64,000 nucleotides of DNA from Amaranthus tricolor (GCF_026212465.1 NC_080057.1:9535398-9599397); one strand, 5' to 3'; shown: positions 15,901 through 32,000, counted from the stretch's first letter. The notes: generated by a model from the sequence alone, not told the origin. Numbers and translations: made by a program.

Positions 15901-18340
15901 GAAGAATAATGAATAAGGATTAATGGTAAATGACGAATGAACGATGAAGAATGAACAAGGATCAATTATCAATGAAGAATGAACGATGAAGAATGAACAA
16001 GGATCAATGGTCAATGAAGAATGAACGATGAAGAATGAACAAGGATCAACGCTAAATGACGAATGAACGATGAAGAATAAACAAGGATCAATGAAGAATG
16101 AACGATGAAGAATTAACAAGGTTCAATGATCAATGAAGAATGAACGATGAAGAATGAACAAGGATCAACGCTGAATGACGAATGAACGATGAAGAATAAA
16201 CAAGGATCAATGATCAATGAAGAATGAACGATGAAGAATGAAAAAGGATCAATGATCATCGAAGAATGAACGATGAAGAATGAACAAGGATAAATGATCA
16301 TCGAAGAATGAACGATGAAGAATGAACAAGGATCAATGATCAATGAAAAATGAACGATGAAGAATCAATAAGGATCAACGCTGAATGACGAATGAACGAT
16401 GAAGAATAAACAAGGATCAATGATCAATGAAGAATGAACGATGAAGAATGAACAAGGATCAATGATCAATGACGAATGAACGATAAAGAATGAACAAGGA
16501 TCAATGGTCAATGAAGAATGAACGATGAAGAATGAACAAGGATCAATGATCTATGAAGAATGAACGATGAAGAATGAACAAGGATCAATGATCAATGAAG
16601 AATGAACGATGAATAATGAAAAAGGATCAATGATCAATGAGAAATGAACGATGAAGAATGAACAAGGATCAATGATCAATGAAGAATGAACGATGAAGAA
16701 TGAACAAGGATCAATGATCAATGAAGAATGAACAAGGATCAATGAAAAATGAAGAATAAACGATGAAGAATGAACAAGGATTAATGGTCAATGACGAATG
16801 AACGATGCAGAATGAACAAGGATCAATGATCAATGAAGAATGAACGATGAAGAATGAACAAGGATCAATGATCAATGAAGAATGAACGATGAAGAATGAA
16901 CAAGGATCAATGGTCAATGACGAATGAACGATGAAGAATGAACAAGGATCAATGATCAATGAAGAATGAACGATGAAGAATGAACAAGGATCAATGGTCA
17001 ATGACGAATGAACGATGAAGAATGAACAAGGATCAATGATCAATGAAGAATGAACGATGAAGAATGAACAAGGATCAATGATCAATGAAGAATGAACGAT
17101 GAAGAATGAACAAGGATTAATGGTCAATGACGAATGAACGATGAAGAATGAACAAGGATCAATGATCAATGAAGAATGAACGATGAAGAATGAACAAGGA
17201 TCAATGATCAATGAAGAATGAACGATGAAGAATGAACAAGGATTAATGGTCAATGACGAATGAACGATGAAGAATGAACAAGGATCAATGATCAATGAAG
17301 AATGAACGATGAAGAATGAACAAGGATCAATGATCAATGAACAATGAACGATGAAGAATGAACAAGGATCAATGATCAATGAACAATGAACGATGAAGAA
17401 TGAACAAGGATCAATGATCAATGAAGAATGAACGATGAAGAATGATCAAGGATCAATGATCAATGAAGAATGAACGATGAAGAATGGTCAATGACGAATG
17501 AACGATGAAGAATGAACAAGGAACAATGATCAATGAAGAATGAACGATGAAGAATGAACAAGGATCAATGATCAATGAAGAATGAACGATGAAGAATGAA
17601 CAAGGATTAATGGTCAATGACGAATGAACGATGAAGAATGAACAAGGATCAATGATCAATGAAGAATGAACGATGAAGAATGAACAAGGATTAATGGTCA
17701 ATGACGAATGAACGATGAAGAATGAACAAGGTTCAATGGTCAATGATGAATGAACAAGGATCAATGGTCAATGACGAATGAACGATGAAGAATGAAGAAG
17801 GATCAATGATCAATGAAGAATGAACAAGGATCAATGATCAATGAAGAATGAACGATGAATAATGAATAAGGATTAATGGTAAATGACGAATGAACGATGA
17901 AGAATGAACAAGGATCAATTATCAATGAAGATGAACGATGAAGAATGAACAAGGATCAATGGTCAATGAAGAATGAACGATGAAGAATGAACAAGGATCA
18001 ATGGTCAATGACGAATGAACGATGATAAATGAACAAGGATCAATGATCAATGAAGAATGAACGATGAAGAATGAAAAAGGATCAATGATCAATGAAGAAT
18101 GAACGATGAAGAATGAACAAGGATCAATGATCAATGACGAATGAACGATGAAGAATGAACAAGGATCAATGATCAATGAACAATGAACGATGAAGAATGA
18201 ACAAGGATCAATGATCAATGAAGAATGAACGATGAAGAATGATCAAGGATCAATGATCAATGAAGAATGAACGATGAAGAATGAACAACGATCAATGGTC
18301 TGACGAATGAACGATGAAGAATGAACAAGGATCAATGGTC
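12951..18340. repeat. 3,462-bp tandem duplication of satellite
   Basis: About 1.9 kb (roughly 12,950-14,870) is repeated at roughly 16,412-18,330 with a constant shift of 3,462. The match includes private small lesions: a 1-bp loss in CAATGAAGATGAACG (near 14,462 and 17,924) and a 2-bp loss in GGTCTGACG (near 14,836 and 18,298). Shared private lesions show that the two copies descend from one ancestor rather than from independent monomer gain. Divergence resumes just after the GGTCTGACG marker. No gene is seen. Confidence 0.85.
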
Positions 18341-20138
18341 AATGACGAATGAACGATGATGAATGAACAAGGATCAATGATCAATGAAGAATGAACGATG
18401 AAGAATGAACAAGGATCAATGATCAATGAAGAATGAACGATGAAGAATGAACAAGGATCAATGATCAATGAAGAATGAACGATGAAGAATGAACAAGGAT
18501 CATTGATCAATGACAAATGAACGATGAAGAATGAACAGGGATCAATGATCAATGAAGAATGAACGACGAAGAATGAACAAAGATCAATGGTCAATGACGA
18601 ATGAACGATGAAGAATGAACAAGTATCAATGATTAATGAAGAATGAACGATGAAGAATGAAAAAGGATTAATGATCAATGAAGAATGAACGATGAAGAAT
18701 GAACAAGGATTAATAGTCAATGACGAATGAACGATGAAGAATGAACAAGGATCAATGATTAATGAAGAATGAACGATGAAGAATGAACAACGATCAATGA
18801 AGAATGAACGATGAAGAATGAACAACGATCAATGAAGAATGAACGATGAAGAATGAACAAGGATCAATAATCAATGAAGAATGAACAAGGATCAATGCTC
18901 AATGACGAATAAAGGATGAAGAATTAACAAGGATCAATGATCAATGACGAATGAACGATGAAGAATGAACAAGGATCAATAATCAATGAAGAATGAACGA
19001 TGAAGAATCAACAAGGATCAATGATCAATGAAGAATGAACTATGAAGAATGAACAAGGATCAATGATCAATGACGAATGAACGATGAAGAATGAATAAGG
19101 ATCAATGGTCAATGAAGAATGAACGATGAAGAATGAACAAGGATCAATGATCAATGAAGAATGAACGATGAAGAATGAACAAGGATCAATGATCAATGAC
19201 CAAAGAACGACGAAGAATGAACATGGATCAATGATCAATGAAGAATGAACGATGAAGAATGAACAAGGATCAATGATCAATGAAGAATGAACGATGAAGA
19301 ATGAACAAGGATCAATGATCAATGAAGAATGAACGATGAAGAATGAACAAGGATCAATGATCAATGAAGAATGAACGATGAAGAATGAACAAGGATCAAT
19401 GATCAATGAAGAATGAACAAGGATTAATGGTTAATGACGAATGAACGATGAAGAATGAACAAGGATCAATGATCAATGAAGAATGAACGATGAAGAATGA
19501 ACAAGGATCAATGATCAATGAAGAATGAACGATGAAGAATGAATAAGGATCAATGGTCAATGAATAATGAAGGATGAAGAATGAACAAGGAGCAATGATC
19601 AATGAAGAATGAACGATGAAGAATGATCAAAAGATCAATGGTCAATGAAGAATGAACGATGAAGAATGAACAAGGATCAATGATCAATGAAGAATGAAAG
19701 ATGAAGAATGAACAAGGATTAATAGTCAATGACGAATGAACGATGAAGAATGAATAAGGATCAATGATCAATGAAGAATGAACGATGAAGAATGAAAAAG
19801 GATCAATGATCAATGAAGAATGAAAGATGAAGAATGAACAAGGATCAATGATCAATGACGAATGAACGATGAAGAATGAACAAGGATCAATGATCATCGA
19901 AGAATGAACGATGAAGAATGAACAAGGATCAATGATCAATGAAGAATGAACGATGAAGAATGAACAAGGATCAATAGTTAATGACGAATGAACGATGAAG
20001 AATGAACAAGGATCAATGATCAATGAATAATGAACGATGAAGAATGAACAAGGATCAATGATGAATGACGAATGAACGATGAAGATTGAACAAGGATCAA
20101 TGATCAAAGAAGAATGAACGATGAAGAATGAACAAGGA
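18341..20138. repeat. Outer-type satellite block
   Basis: This block carries the outer markers CCAAAGAACGACG (19,200), GAACTATGAAG (19,028) and CAAGGAGCAATG (near 19,586). It closely parallels the 10.3-11.3 kb block, and similar blocks recur near 50.8, 55.1 and 62.9 kb. It forms the left edge of the homogenised core. No gene is seen. Confidence 0.75.
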
Positions 20139-23100
20139 TCAATGATCAATGAAGAATGAACAAGGATCAATGATAAATGAAGAATGAACGATGAAGAATG
20201 AACAAGGATTAATGGTCAATGACGAATGAACGATGAAGAATGAACAAGGATCAATGATCAATGAAGAATGAACGATGAAGAATGAACAAGGATCAATGAT
20301 CAATGAAGAATGAACGATGAAGAATGAACAAGGATCAATGGTCAATGACGAATTAACGATGAAGAATGAACAAGGATCAATGATCAATGAAGAATGAACG
20401 ATGAAGAATAAACAAGGATTAATGATCAATGAAGAATGAACGATGAAGAATGAACAAGGATTAATGGTCAATGACGAATGAACGATGAAGAATGAACAAG
20501 GATCAATGATTAATGAAGAATGAACGATAAAGAATGCACAAGGATCAATGATCAATGAAGAATGAACGATGAAGAATGAACAAGGATCAATGAAGAATGA
20601 ACGATGATGAATGAACAAGGATCAATGATCAATGAAGAAAGAACGATGAAGAATGAACAAGGATCAATGGTCAATGACGAATGAACGATGAAGAATGAAC
20701 AAGGATCAATGATCAATGAAGAATGAACGATGAAGAATGAACAAGGATTAATGATCAATGAAGAATGAACGATGAAGAATGAACAAGGATTAATGGTCAA
20801 TGACGAATGAACGATGAAGAATGAACAAGGATCAATGATTAATGAAGAATGAACGATAAAGAATGCACAAGGATCAATGATCAATGAAGAATGAACGATG
20901 AAGAATGAACAAGGATCAATGATCAATGAAGAATGAACGATGAAGAATGAACAAGGATCAATGATCAATGAAGAATGAACGATGAAGAATGAACAAGGAT
21001 CAATGATCAATGAAGAATGAACGATGAAGAATGAACAAGGATCAATGATCAATGAAGAATGAACGATGAAGAATGAACAAGGATCAATGGTCAATGACGA
21101 ATGAACGAGGAAGAATGAACAAGGATCAATGATCAATGAAGAATGAACGATGAAGAATGAACAAGGATTAATGATCAATGAAAAATGAACGATGAAGAAT
21201 GAACAAGGATTAATGGTCAATGACGAATGAACGATGAAGAATGAACAAGGATCAATGATCAATGAAGAATGAACGATGAAGAATGAACAAGGATTAATGG
21301 TCAATGACGAATGAACGATGAAGAATGAATAAGGATCAATGATCAATGAAGAATGAACGATGAAGAATGAACAAGGATCAATGATCAATGAAGAATGAAC
21401 GATGAAGAATGAACAAGGATCAATGATCAATGACGAATGAACGATGAAGAATGAACAAGGATCAATGATCAAGGAAGAATGAACAAGGATCAATGATAAA
21501 TGAAGAATGAACGATGAAGAATGAACAAGGATTAATGGTCAATGACGAATGAACGATGAAGAATGAACAAGGATCAATGATCAATGAAGAATGAACGATG
21601 AAGAATGAACAAGGATCAATGATCAATGAAGAATGAACGATGAAGAATGAACAAGGATCAATGATCAATGAAGAATGAACGATGAAGAATGAACAAGGAT
21701 CAATGATCAATGAAGAATGAACGTTGAAGAATGAACAAGGATCAATGATCAATGAAGAATGAACGATGAAGAATGAACAAGGATCAATGATCAATGAAGA
21801 ATGAACAAGGATCAATGATAAATGAAGAATGAACGATGAAGAATGAACAAAGATTAATGGTTAATGACGAATGAACGATGAAGAATGAACAAGGATCAAT
21901 GATCAATGAAGAATGAACGATGAAGAATGAACAAGGATCAATGATCAATGAAGAATGAACGATGAAGAATGAACAAGGATCAATGGTCAATGACGAATGA
22001 ACGATGAAGAATGAACAAGGATCAATGATCAATGAAGAATGAACGATGAAGAATGAACAAGGATTAATGATCAATGAAGAATGAACGATGAAGAATGAAC
22101 AAGGATTAATGGTCAATGACGAATGAACGATGAAGAATGAACAAGGATCAATGATTAATGAAGAATGAACGATAAAGAATGCACAAGGATCAATGATCAA
22201 TGAAGAATGAACGATGAAGAATGAACAAGGATCAATGATCAATGAAGAATGAACGATGAAGAATGAACAAGGATCAATGATCAATGAAGAATGAACGATG
22301 AAGAATGAGCAAGGATCAATGATCAATGAAGAATGAACGATGAAGAATGAACAAGGATCAATGATCAATGAAGAATGAACGATGAAGAATGAACAAGGAT
22401 CAATGGTCAATGACGAATGAACGAGGAAGAATGAACAAGGATCAATGATAAATGAAGAATGAACGATGAAGAATGAACAAGGATTAATGGTCAATGACGA
22501 ATGAACGATGAAGAATGAACAAGGATCAATGATCAATGAAGAATGAACGATGAAGAATGAACAAGGATCAATGATCAATGAAGAATGAACGATGAAGAAT
22601 GAACAAGGATCAATGATCAATGAAGAATGAACGATGAAGAATGAACAAGGATCAATGATCAATGAAGAATGAACGTTGAAGAATGAACAAGGATCAATGA
22701 TCAATGAAGAATGAACGATGAAGAATGAACAAGGATCAATGATCAATGAAGAATGAACAAGGATCAATGATAAATGAAGAATGAACGATGAAGAATGAAC
22801 AAGGATTAATGGTTAATGACGAATGAACGATGAAGAATGAACAAGGATCAATGATCAATGAAGAATGAACGATGAAGAATGAACAAGGATCAATGATCAA
22901 TGAAGAATGAACGATGAAGAATGAACAAGGATCAATGGTCAATGACGAATGAACGAGGAAGAATGAACAAGGATCAATGATCAATGAAGAATGAACGATG
23001 AAGAATGAACAAGGATCAATGATCTATGAAGAATGAACGATGAAGAATGAACAAGGATCAATGATCAATGAAGAATGAACGATGAAGAATGAACAAGGAT

Positions 23101-26100
23101 CAATGGTCAATGACGAATGAACGAGGAAGAATGAACAAGGATCAATGATAAATGAAGAATGAACGATGAAGAATGAACAAGGATTAATGGTCAATGACGA
23201 ATGAACGATGAAGAATGAACAAGGATCAATGATCAATGAAGAATGAACGATGAAGAATGAACAAGGATCAATGATCAATGAAGAATGAACGATGAAGAAT
23301 GAACAAGGATCAATGATCAATGAAGAATGAACGATGAAGAATGAACAAGGATCAATGATCAATGAAGAATGAACGTTGAAGAATGAACAAGGATCAATGA
23401 TCAATGAAGAATGAACGATGAAGAATGAACAAGGATCAATGATCAATGAAGAATGAACAAGGATCAATGATAAATGAAGAATGAACGATGAAGAATGAAC
23501 AAGGATTAATGGTTAATGACGAATGAACGATGAAGAATGAACAAGGATCAATGATCAATGAAGAATGAACGATGAAGAATGAACAAGGATCAATGATCAA
23601 TGAAGAATGAACGATGAAGAATGAACAAGGATCAATGGTCAATGACGAATGAACGAGGAAGAATGAACAAGGATCAATGATCAATGAAGAATGAACGATG
23701 AAGAATGAACAAGGATTAATGATCAATGAAGAATGAACGATGAAGAATGAACAAGGATTAATGGTCAATGACGAATGAACGATGAAGAATGAACAAGGAT
23801 CAATGATCAATGAAGAATGAACGATGAAGAATGAACAAGGATTAATGGTCAATGACGAATGAACGATGAAGAATGAATAAGGATCAATGATCAATGAAGA
23901 ATGAACGATGAGGAATGAACAAGGATCAATGATCAATGAAGAATGAACGATGAAGAATGAACAAGGATCAATGATCAATGACGAATGAACGATGAAGAAT
24001 GAACAAGGATCAATGATCAAGGAAGAATGAACAAGGATCAATGATAAATGAAGAATGAACGATGAAGAATGAACAAGGATTAATGGTCAATGACGAATGA
24101 ACGATGAAGAATGAACAAGGATCAATGACCAATGAAGAATGAACGATGAAGAATGAACAAGGATCAATGATCAATGACGAATGAACGATGAAGAATGAAC
24201 AAGGATCAATGATCAAGGAAGAATGAACAAGGATCAATGATAAATGAAGAATGAACGATGAAGAATGAACAAGGATTAATGGTCAATGACGAATGAACGA
24301 TGAAGAATGAACAAGGATCAATGATCAATGAAGAATGAACGATGAAGAATGAACAAGGATCAATGATCAATGAAGAATGAACGATGAAGAATGAACAAGG
24401 ATCAATGATCAATGAAGAATGAACGATGAAGAATGAACAAGGATCAATGATCAATGAAGAATGAACGTTGAAGAATGAACAAGGATCAATGATCAATGAA
24501 GAATGAACGATGAAGAATGAACAAGGATCAATGATCAATGAAGAATGAACAAGGATCAATGATAAATGAAGAATGAACGATGAAGAATGAACAAGGATTA
24601 ATTGTTAATGACGAATGAACGATGAAGAATGAACAAGGATCAATGATCAATGAAGAATGAACGATGAAGAATGAACAAGGATCAATGATCAATGAAGAAT
24701 GAACGATGAAGAATGAACAAGGATCAATGGTCAATGACGAATGAACGATGAAGAATGAACAAGGATCAATGATCAATGAAGAATGAACGATGAAGAATGA
24801 ACAAGGATTAATGATCAATGAAGAATGAACGATGAAGAATGAACAAGGATTAATGGTCAATGACGAATGAACGATGAAGAATGAACAAGGATCAATGATT
24901 AATGAAGAATGAACGATAAAGAATGCACAAGGATCAATGATCAATGAAGAATGAACGATGAAGAATGAACAAGGATCAATGATCAATGAAGAATGAACGA
25001 TGAAGAATGAACAAGGATCAATGATCAATGAAGAATGAACGATGAAGAATGAACAAGGATCAATGATCAATGAAGAATGAACGATGAAGAATGAACAAGG
25101 ATCAATGATCAATGAAGAATGAACGATGAAGAATGAACAAGGATCAATGGTCAATGACGAATGAACGAGGAAGAATGAACAAGGATCAATGATCAATGAA
25201 GAATGAACGATGAAGAATGAACAAGGATTAATGATCAATGAAAAATGAACGATGAAGAATGAACAAGGATTAATGGTCAATGACGAATGAACGATGAAGA
25301 ATGAACAAGGATCAATGATCAATGAAGAATGAACGATGAAGAATGAACAAGGATTAATGGTCAATGACGAATGAACGATGAAGAATGAATAAGGATCAAT
25401 GATCAATGAAGAATGAACGATGAAGAATGAACAAGGATCAATGATCAATGAAGAATGAACGATGAAGAATGAACAAGGATCAATGATCAATGACGAATGA
25501 ACGATGAAGAATGAACAAGGATCAATGATCAAGGAAGAATGAACAAGGATCAATGATAAATGAAGAATGAACGATGAAGAATGAACAAGGATTAATGGTC
25601 AATGACGAATGAACGATGAAGAATGAACAAGGATCAATGATCAATGAAGAATGAACGATGAAGAATGAACAAGGATCAATGATCAATGAAGAATGAACGA
25701 TGAAGAATGAACAAGGATCAATGATCAATGAAGAATGAACGATGAAGAATGAACAAGGATTAATGGTTAATGACGAATGAACGATGAAGAATGAACAAGG
25801 ATCAATGATCAATGAAGAATGAACGATGAAGAATGAACAAGGATCAATGATCAATGAAGAATGAACGATGAAGAATGAACAAGGATCAATGGTCAATGAC
25901 GAATGAACGAGGAAGAATGAACAAGGATCAATGATCAATGAAGAATGAACGATGAAGAATGAACAAGGATTAATGATCAATGAAGAATGAACGATGAAGA
26001 ATGAACAAGGATTAATGGTCAATGACGAATGAACGATGAAGAATGAACAAGGATCAATGATCAATGAAGAATGAACGATGAAGAATGAACAAGGATTAAT

Positions 26101-28097
26101 GGTCAATGACGAATGAACGATGAAGAATGAATAAGGATCAATGATCAATGAAGAATGAACGATGAGGAATGAACAAGGATCAATGATCAATGAAGAATGA
26201 ACGATGAAGAATGAACAAGGATCAATGATCAATGACGAATGAACGATGAAGAATGAACAAGGATCAATGATCAAGGAAGAATGAACAAGGATCAATGATA
26301 AATGAAGAATGAACGATGAAGAATGAACAAGGATTAATGGTCAATGACGAATGAACGATGAAGAATGAACAAGGATCAATGATCAATGAAGAATGAACGA
26401 TGAAGAATGAACAAGGATCAATGATCAATGACGAATGAACGATGAAGAATGAACAAGGATCAATGATCAAGGAAGAATGAACAAGGATCAATGATAAATG
26501 AAGAATGAACGATGAAGAATGAACAAGGATTAATGGTCAATGACGAATGAACGATGAAGAATGAACAAGGATCAATGATCAATGAAGAATGAACGATGAA
26601 GAATGAACAAGGATCAATGATCAATGAAGAATGAACGATGAAGAATGAACAAGGATCAATGATCAATGAAGAATGAACGATGAAGAATGAACAAGGATCA
26701 ATGATCAATGAAGAATGAACGTTGAAGAATGAACAAGGATCAATGATCAATGAAGAATGAACGATGAAGAATGAACAAGGATCAATGATCAATGAAGAAT
26801 GAACAAGGATCAATGATAAATGAAGAATGAACGATGTAGAATGAACAAGGATTAATTGTTAATGACGAATGAACGATGAAGAATGAACAAGGATCAATGA
26901 TCAATGAAGAATGAACGATGAAGAATGAACAAGGATCAATGATCAATGAAGAATGAACGATGAAGAATGAACAAGGATCAATGGTCAATGACGAATGAAC
27001 GATGAAGAATGAACAAGGATCAATGATCAATGAAGAATGAACGATGAAGAATGAACAAGGATTAATGATCAATGAAGAATGAACGATGAAGAATGAACAA
27101 GGATTAATGGTCAATGACGAATGAACGATGAAGAATGAACAAGGATCAATGATTAATGAAGAATGAACGATAAAGAATGCACAAGGATCAATGATCAATG
27201 AAGAATGAACGATGAAGAATGAACAAGGATCAATGATCAATGAAGAATGAACGATGAAGAATGAACAAGGATCAATGATCAATGAAGAATGAACGATGAA
27301 GAATGAACAAGGATCAATGATCAATGAAGAATGAACGATGAAGAATGAACAAGGATCAATGATCAATGAAGAATGAACGATGAAGAATGAACAAGGATCA
27401 ATGGTCAATGACGAATGAACGAGGAAGAATGAACAAGGATCAATGATCAATGAAGAATGAACGATGAAGAATGAACAAGGATTAATGATCAATGAAAAAT
27501 GAACGATGAAGAATGAACAAGGATTAATGGTCAATGACGAATGAACGATGAAGAATGAACAAGGATCAATGATCAATGAAGAATGAACGATGAAGAATGA
27601 ACAAGGATTAATGGTCAATGACGAATGAACGATGAAGAATGAATAAGGATCAATGATCAATGAAGAATGAACGATGAAGAATGAACAAGGATCAATGATC
27701 AATGAAGAATGAACGATGAAGAATGAACAAGGATCAATGATCAATGACGAATGAACGATGAAGAATGAACAAGGATCAATGATCAAGGAAGAATGAACAA
27801 GGATCAATGATAAATGAAGAATGAACGATGAAGAATGAACAAGGATTAATGGTCAATGACGAATGAACGATGAAGAATGAACAAGGATCAATGATCAATG
27901 AAGAATGAACGATGAAGAATGAACAAGGATCAATGATCAATGAAGAATGAACGATGAAGAATGAACAAGGATCAATGATCAATGAAGAATGAACGATGAA
28001 GAATGAACAAGGATCAATGATCAATGAAGAATGAACGTTGAAGAATGAACAAGGATCAATGATCAATGAAGAATGAACGATGAAGAATGAACAAGGA
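20139..28097. repeat. Homogenised satellite core, part 1
   Basis: Core-specific variants appear here: GAACGTTGAAG (21,721; 22,673; 23,373; 24,465; 26,719; 28,035), GAATGCACAAGG (near 20,535, 20,870, 22,180, 24,920 and 27,179) and GAACGAGGAAG. The stretch 24,206-25,553 recurs at 26,460-27,807 (shift 2,254) with almost no change. Units with ATGATAAATGAAG mark starts of sub-blocks. No gene is seen. Confidence 0.82.
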
Positions 28098-28686
28098 TCA
28101 ATGATCAATGAAGAATGAACAAGGATCAATGATAAATGAAGAATGAACGATGAAGAATGAACAAGGATTAATGGTTAATGACGAATGAACGATGAAGAAT
28201 GAACAAGGATCAATGATCAATGAAGAATGAACGATGAAGAATGAACAAGGATCAATGATCAATGAAGAATGAACGATGAAGAATGAACAAGGATCAATGG
28301 TCAATGACGAATGAACGAGGAAGAATGAACAAGGATCAATGATCAATGAAGAATGAACGATGAAGAATGAACAAGGATTAATGATCAATGAAGAATGAAC
28401 GATGAAGAATGAACAAGGATTAATGGTCAATGACGAATGAACGATGAAGAATGAACAAGGATCAATGATCAATGAAGAATGAACGATGAAGAATGAACAA
28501 GGATTAATGGTCAATGACGAATGAACGATGAAGAATGAATAAGGATCAATGATCAATGAAGAATGAACGATGAGGAATGAACAAGGATCAATGATCAATG
28601 AAGAATGAACGATGAAGAATGAACAAGGATCAATGATCAATGACGAATGAACGATGAAGAATGAACAAGGATCAATGATCAAGGAA

Positions 28687-29078
28687 GAATGAACAAGGAT
28701 CAATGATAAATGAAGAATGAACGATGAAGAATGAACATGGATTAATGGTCAATGACGAATGAACGATGAAGAATGAACAAGGATCAATGATCAATGAAGA
28801 ATGAACGATGAAGAATGAACAAGGATCAATGATCAATGACGAATGAACGATGAAGAATGAACAAGGATCAATGATCAAGGAAGAATGAACAAGGATCAAT
28901 GATAAATGAAGAATGAACGATGAAGAATGAACATGGATTAATGGTCAATGACGAATGAACGATGAAGAATGAACAAGGATCAATGATCAATGAAGAATGA
29001 ACGATGAAGAATGAACAAGGATCAATGATCAATGACGAATGAACGATGAAGAATGAACAAGGATCAATGATCAAGGAA
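28687..29078. repeat. 196-bp tandem pair sharing a private variant
   Basis: Two consecutive 196-bp units (four 42-bp monomers plus one 28-bp) both carry the rare variant GAACATGGATTAATGG (ACATGG at 28,735 and 28,931), which the next unit lacks. This is a very recent single duplication step. Confidence 0.8.
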
Positions 29079-32000
29079 GAATGAACAAGGATCAATGATA
29101 AATGAAGAATGAACGATGAAGAATGAACAAGGATTAATGGTCAATGACGAATGAACGATGAAGAATGAACAAGGATCAATGATCAATGAAGAATGAACGA
29201 TGAAGAATGAACAAGGATCAATGATTAATGAAGAATGAACGATGAAGAATGAACAAGGATCAATGATCAATGAAGAATGAACGATGAAGAATGAACAAGG
29301 ATCAATGATCAATGAAGAATGAACGTTGAAGAATGAACAAGGATCAATGATCAATGAAGAATGAACGATGAAGAATGAACAAGGATCAATGATCAATGAA
29401 GAATGAACAAGGATCAATGATAAATGAAGAATGAACGATGAAGAATGAACAAGGATTAATGGTTAATGACGAATGAACGATGAAGAATGAACAAGGATCA
29501 ATGATCAATGAAGAATGAACGATGAAGAATGAACAAGGATCAATGATCAATGAAGAATGAACGATGAAGAATGAACAAGGATCAATGGTCAATGACGAAT
29601 GAACGATGAAGAATGAACAAGGATCAATGATCAATGAAGAATGAACGATGAAGAATGAACAAGGATTAATGATCAATGAAGAATGAACGATGAAGAATGA
29701 ACAAGGATTAATGGTCAATGACGAATGAACGATGAAGAATGAACAAGGATCAATGATTAATGAAGAATGAACGATAAAGAATGCACAAGGATCAATGATC
29801 AATGAAGAATGAACGATGAAGAATGAACAAGGATCAATGATCAATGAAGAATGAACGATGAAGAATGAACAAGGATCAATGATCAATGAAGAATGAACGA
29901 TGAAGAATGAACAAGGATCAATGATCAATGAAGAATGAACGATGAAGAATGAACAAGGATCAATGATCAATGAAGAATGAACGATGAAGAATGAACAAGG
30001 ATCAATGGTCAATGACGAATGAACGAGGAAGAATGAACAAGGATCAATGATTAATGAAGAATGAACGATAAAGAATGCACAAGGATCAATGATCAATGAA
30101 GAATGAACGATGAAGAATGAACAAGGATCAATGATCAATGAAGAATGAACGATGAAGAATGAACAAGGATCAATGATCAATGAAGAATGAACGATGAAGA
30201 ATGAACAAGGATCAATGATCAATGAAGAATGAACGATGAAGAATGAACAAGGATCAATGATCAATGAAGAATGAACGATGAAGAATGAACAAGGATCAAT
30301 GGTCAATGACGAATGAACGAGGAAGAATGAACAAGGATCAATGATCAATGAAGAATGAACGATGAAGAATGAACAAGGATTAATGATCAATGAAAAATGA
30401 ACGATGAAGAATGAACAAGGATTAATGGTCAATGACGAATGAACGATGAAGAATGAACAAGGATCAATGATCAATGAAGAATGAACGATGAAGAATGAAC
30501 AAGGATTAATGGTCAATGACGAATGAACGATGAAGAATGAATAAGGATCAATGATCAATGAAGAATGAACGATGAAGAATGAACAAGGATCAATGATCAA
30601 TGAAGAATGAACGATGAAGAATGAACAAGGATCAATGATCAATGACGAATGAACGATGAAGAATGAACAAGGATCAATGATCAAGGAAGAATGAACAAGG
30701 ATCAATGATAAATGAAGAATGAACGATGAAGAATGAACAAGGATTAATGGTCAATGACGAATGAACGATGAAGAATGAACAAGGATCAATGATCAATGAA
30801 GAATGAACGATGAAGAATGAACAAGGATCAATGATCAATGAAGAATGAACGATGAAGAATGAACAAGGATCAATGATCAATGAAGAATGAACGATGAAGA
30901 ATGAACAAGGATCAATGATCAATGAAGAATGAACGTTGAAGAATGAACAAGGATCAATGATCAATGAAGAATGAACGATGAAGAATGAACAAGGATCAAT
31001 GATCAATGAAGAATGAACAAGGATCAATGATAAATGAAGAATGAAAGATGAAGAATGAACAAGGATTAATGGTTAATGACGAATGAACGATGAAGAATGA
31101 ACAAGGATCAATGATCAATGAAGAATGAACGATGAAGAATGAACAAGGATCAATGATCAATGAAGAATGAACGATGAAGAATGAACAAGGATCAATGGTC
31201 AATGACGAATGAACGAGGAAATATGAACAAGGATCAATGATCAATGAAGAATGAACGATGAAGAATGAACAAGGATTAATGATCAATGAAGAATGAACGA
31301 TGAAGAATGAACAAGGATTAATGGTCAATGACGAATGAACGATGAAGAATGAACAAGGATCAATGATCAATGAAGAATGAACGATGAAGAATGAACAAGG
31401 ATTAATGGTCAATGACGAATGAACGATGAAGAATGAATAAGGATCAATGATCAATGAAGAATGAACGATGAGGAATGAACAAGGATCAATGATCAATGAA
31501 GAATGAACGATGAAGAATGAACAAGGATCAATGATCAATGACGAATGAACGATGAAGAATGAACAAGGATCAATGATCAATGAAGAATGAACGATGAAGA
31601 ATGAACAAGGATCAATGATCAATGAAGAATGAACAAGGATCAATGATAAATGAAGAATGAACGATGAAGAATGAACAAGGATTAATGGTCAATGACGAAT
31701 GAACGATGAAGAATGAACAAGGATCAATGATCAATGAAGAATGAACGATGAAGAATGAACAAGGATCAATGATCAATGAAGAATGAACGATGAAGAATGA
31801 ACAAGGATCAATGGTCAATGACGAATGAACGATGAAGAATGAACAAGGATCAATGATCAATGAAAAATGAACGATGAAGAATGAACAAGGATCAATGATC
31901 AATGAAGAATGAACGATGAAGAATGAACAAGGATCAATGGTCAATGACGAATGAACGAGGAAGAACGAACAAGGATCAATGATCAATGAAGAATGAACGA

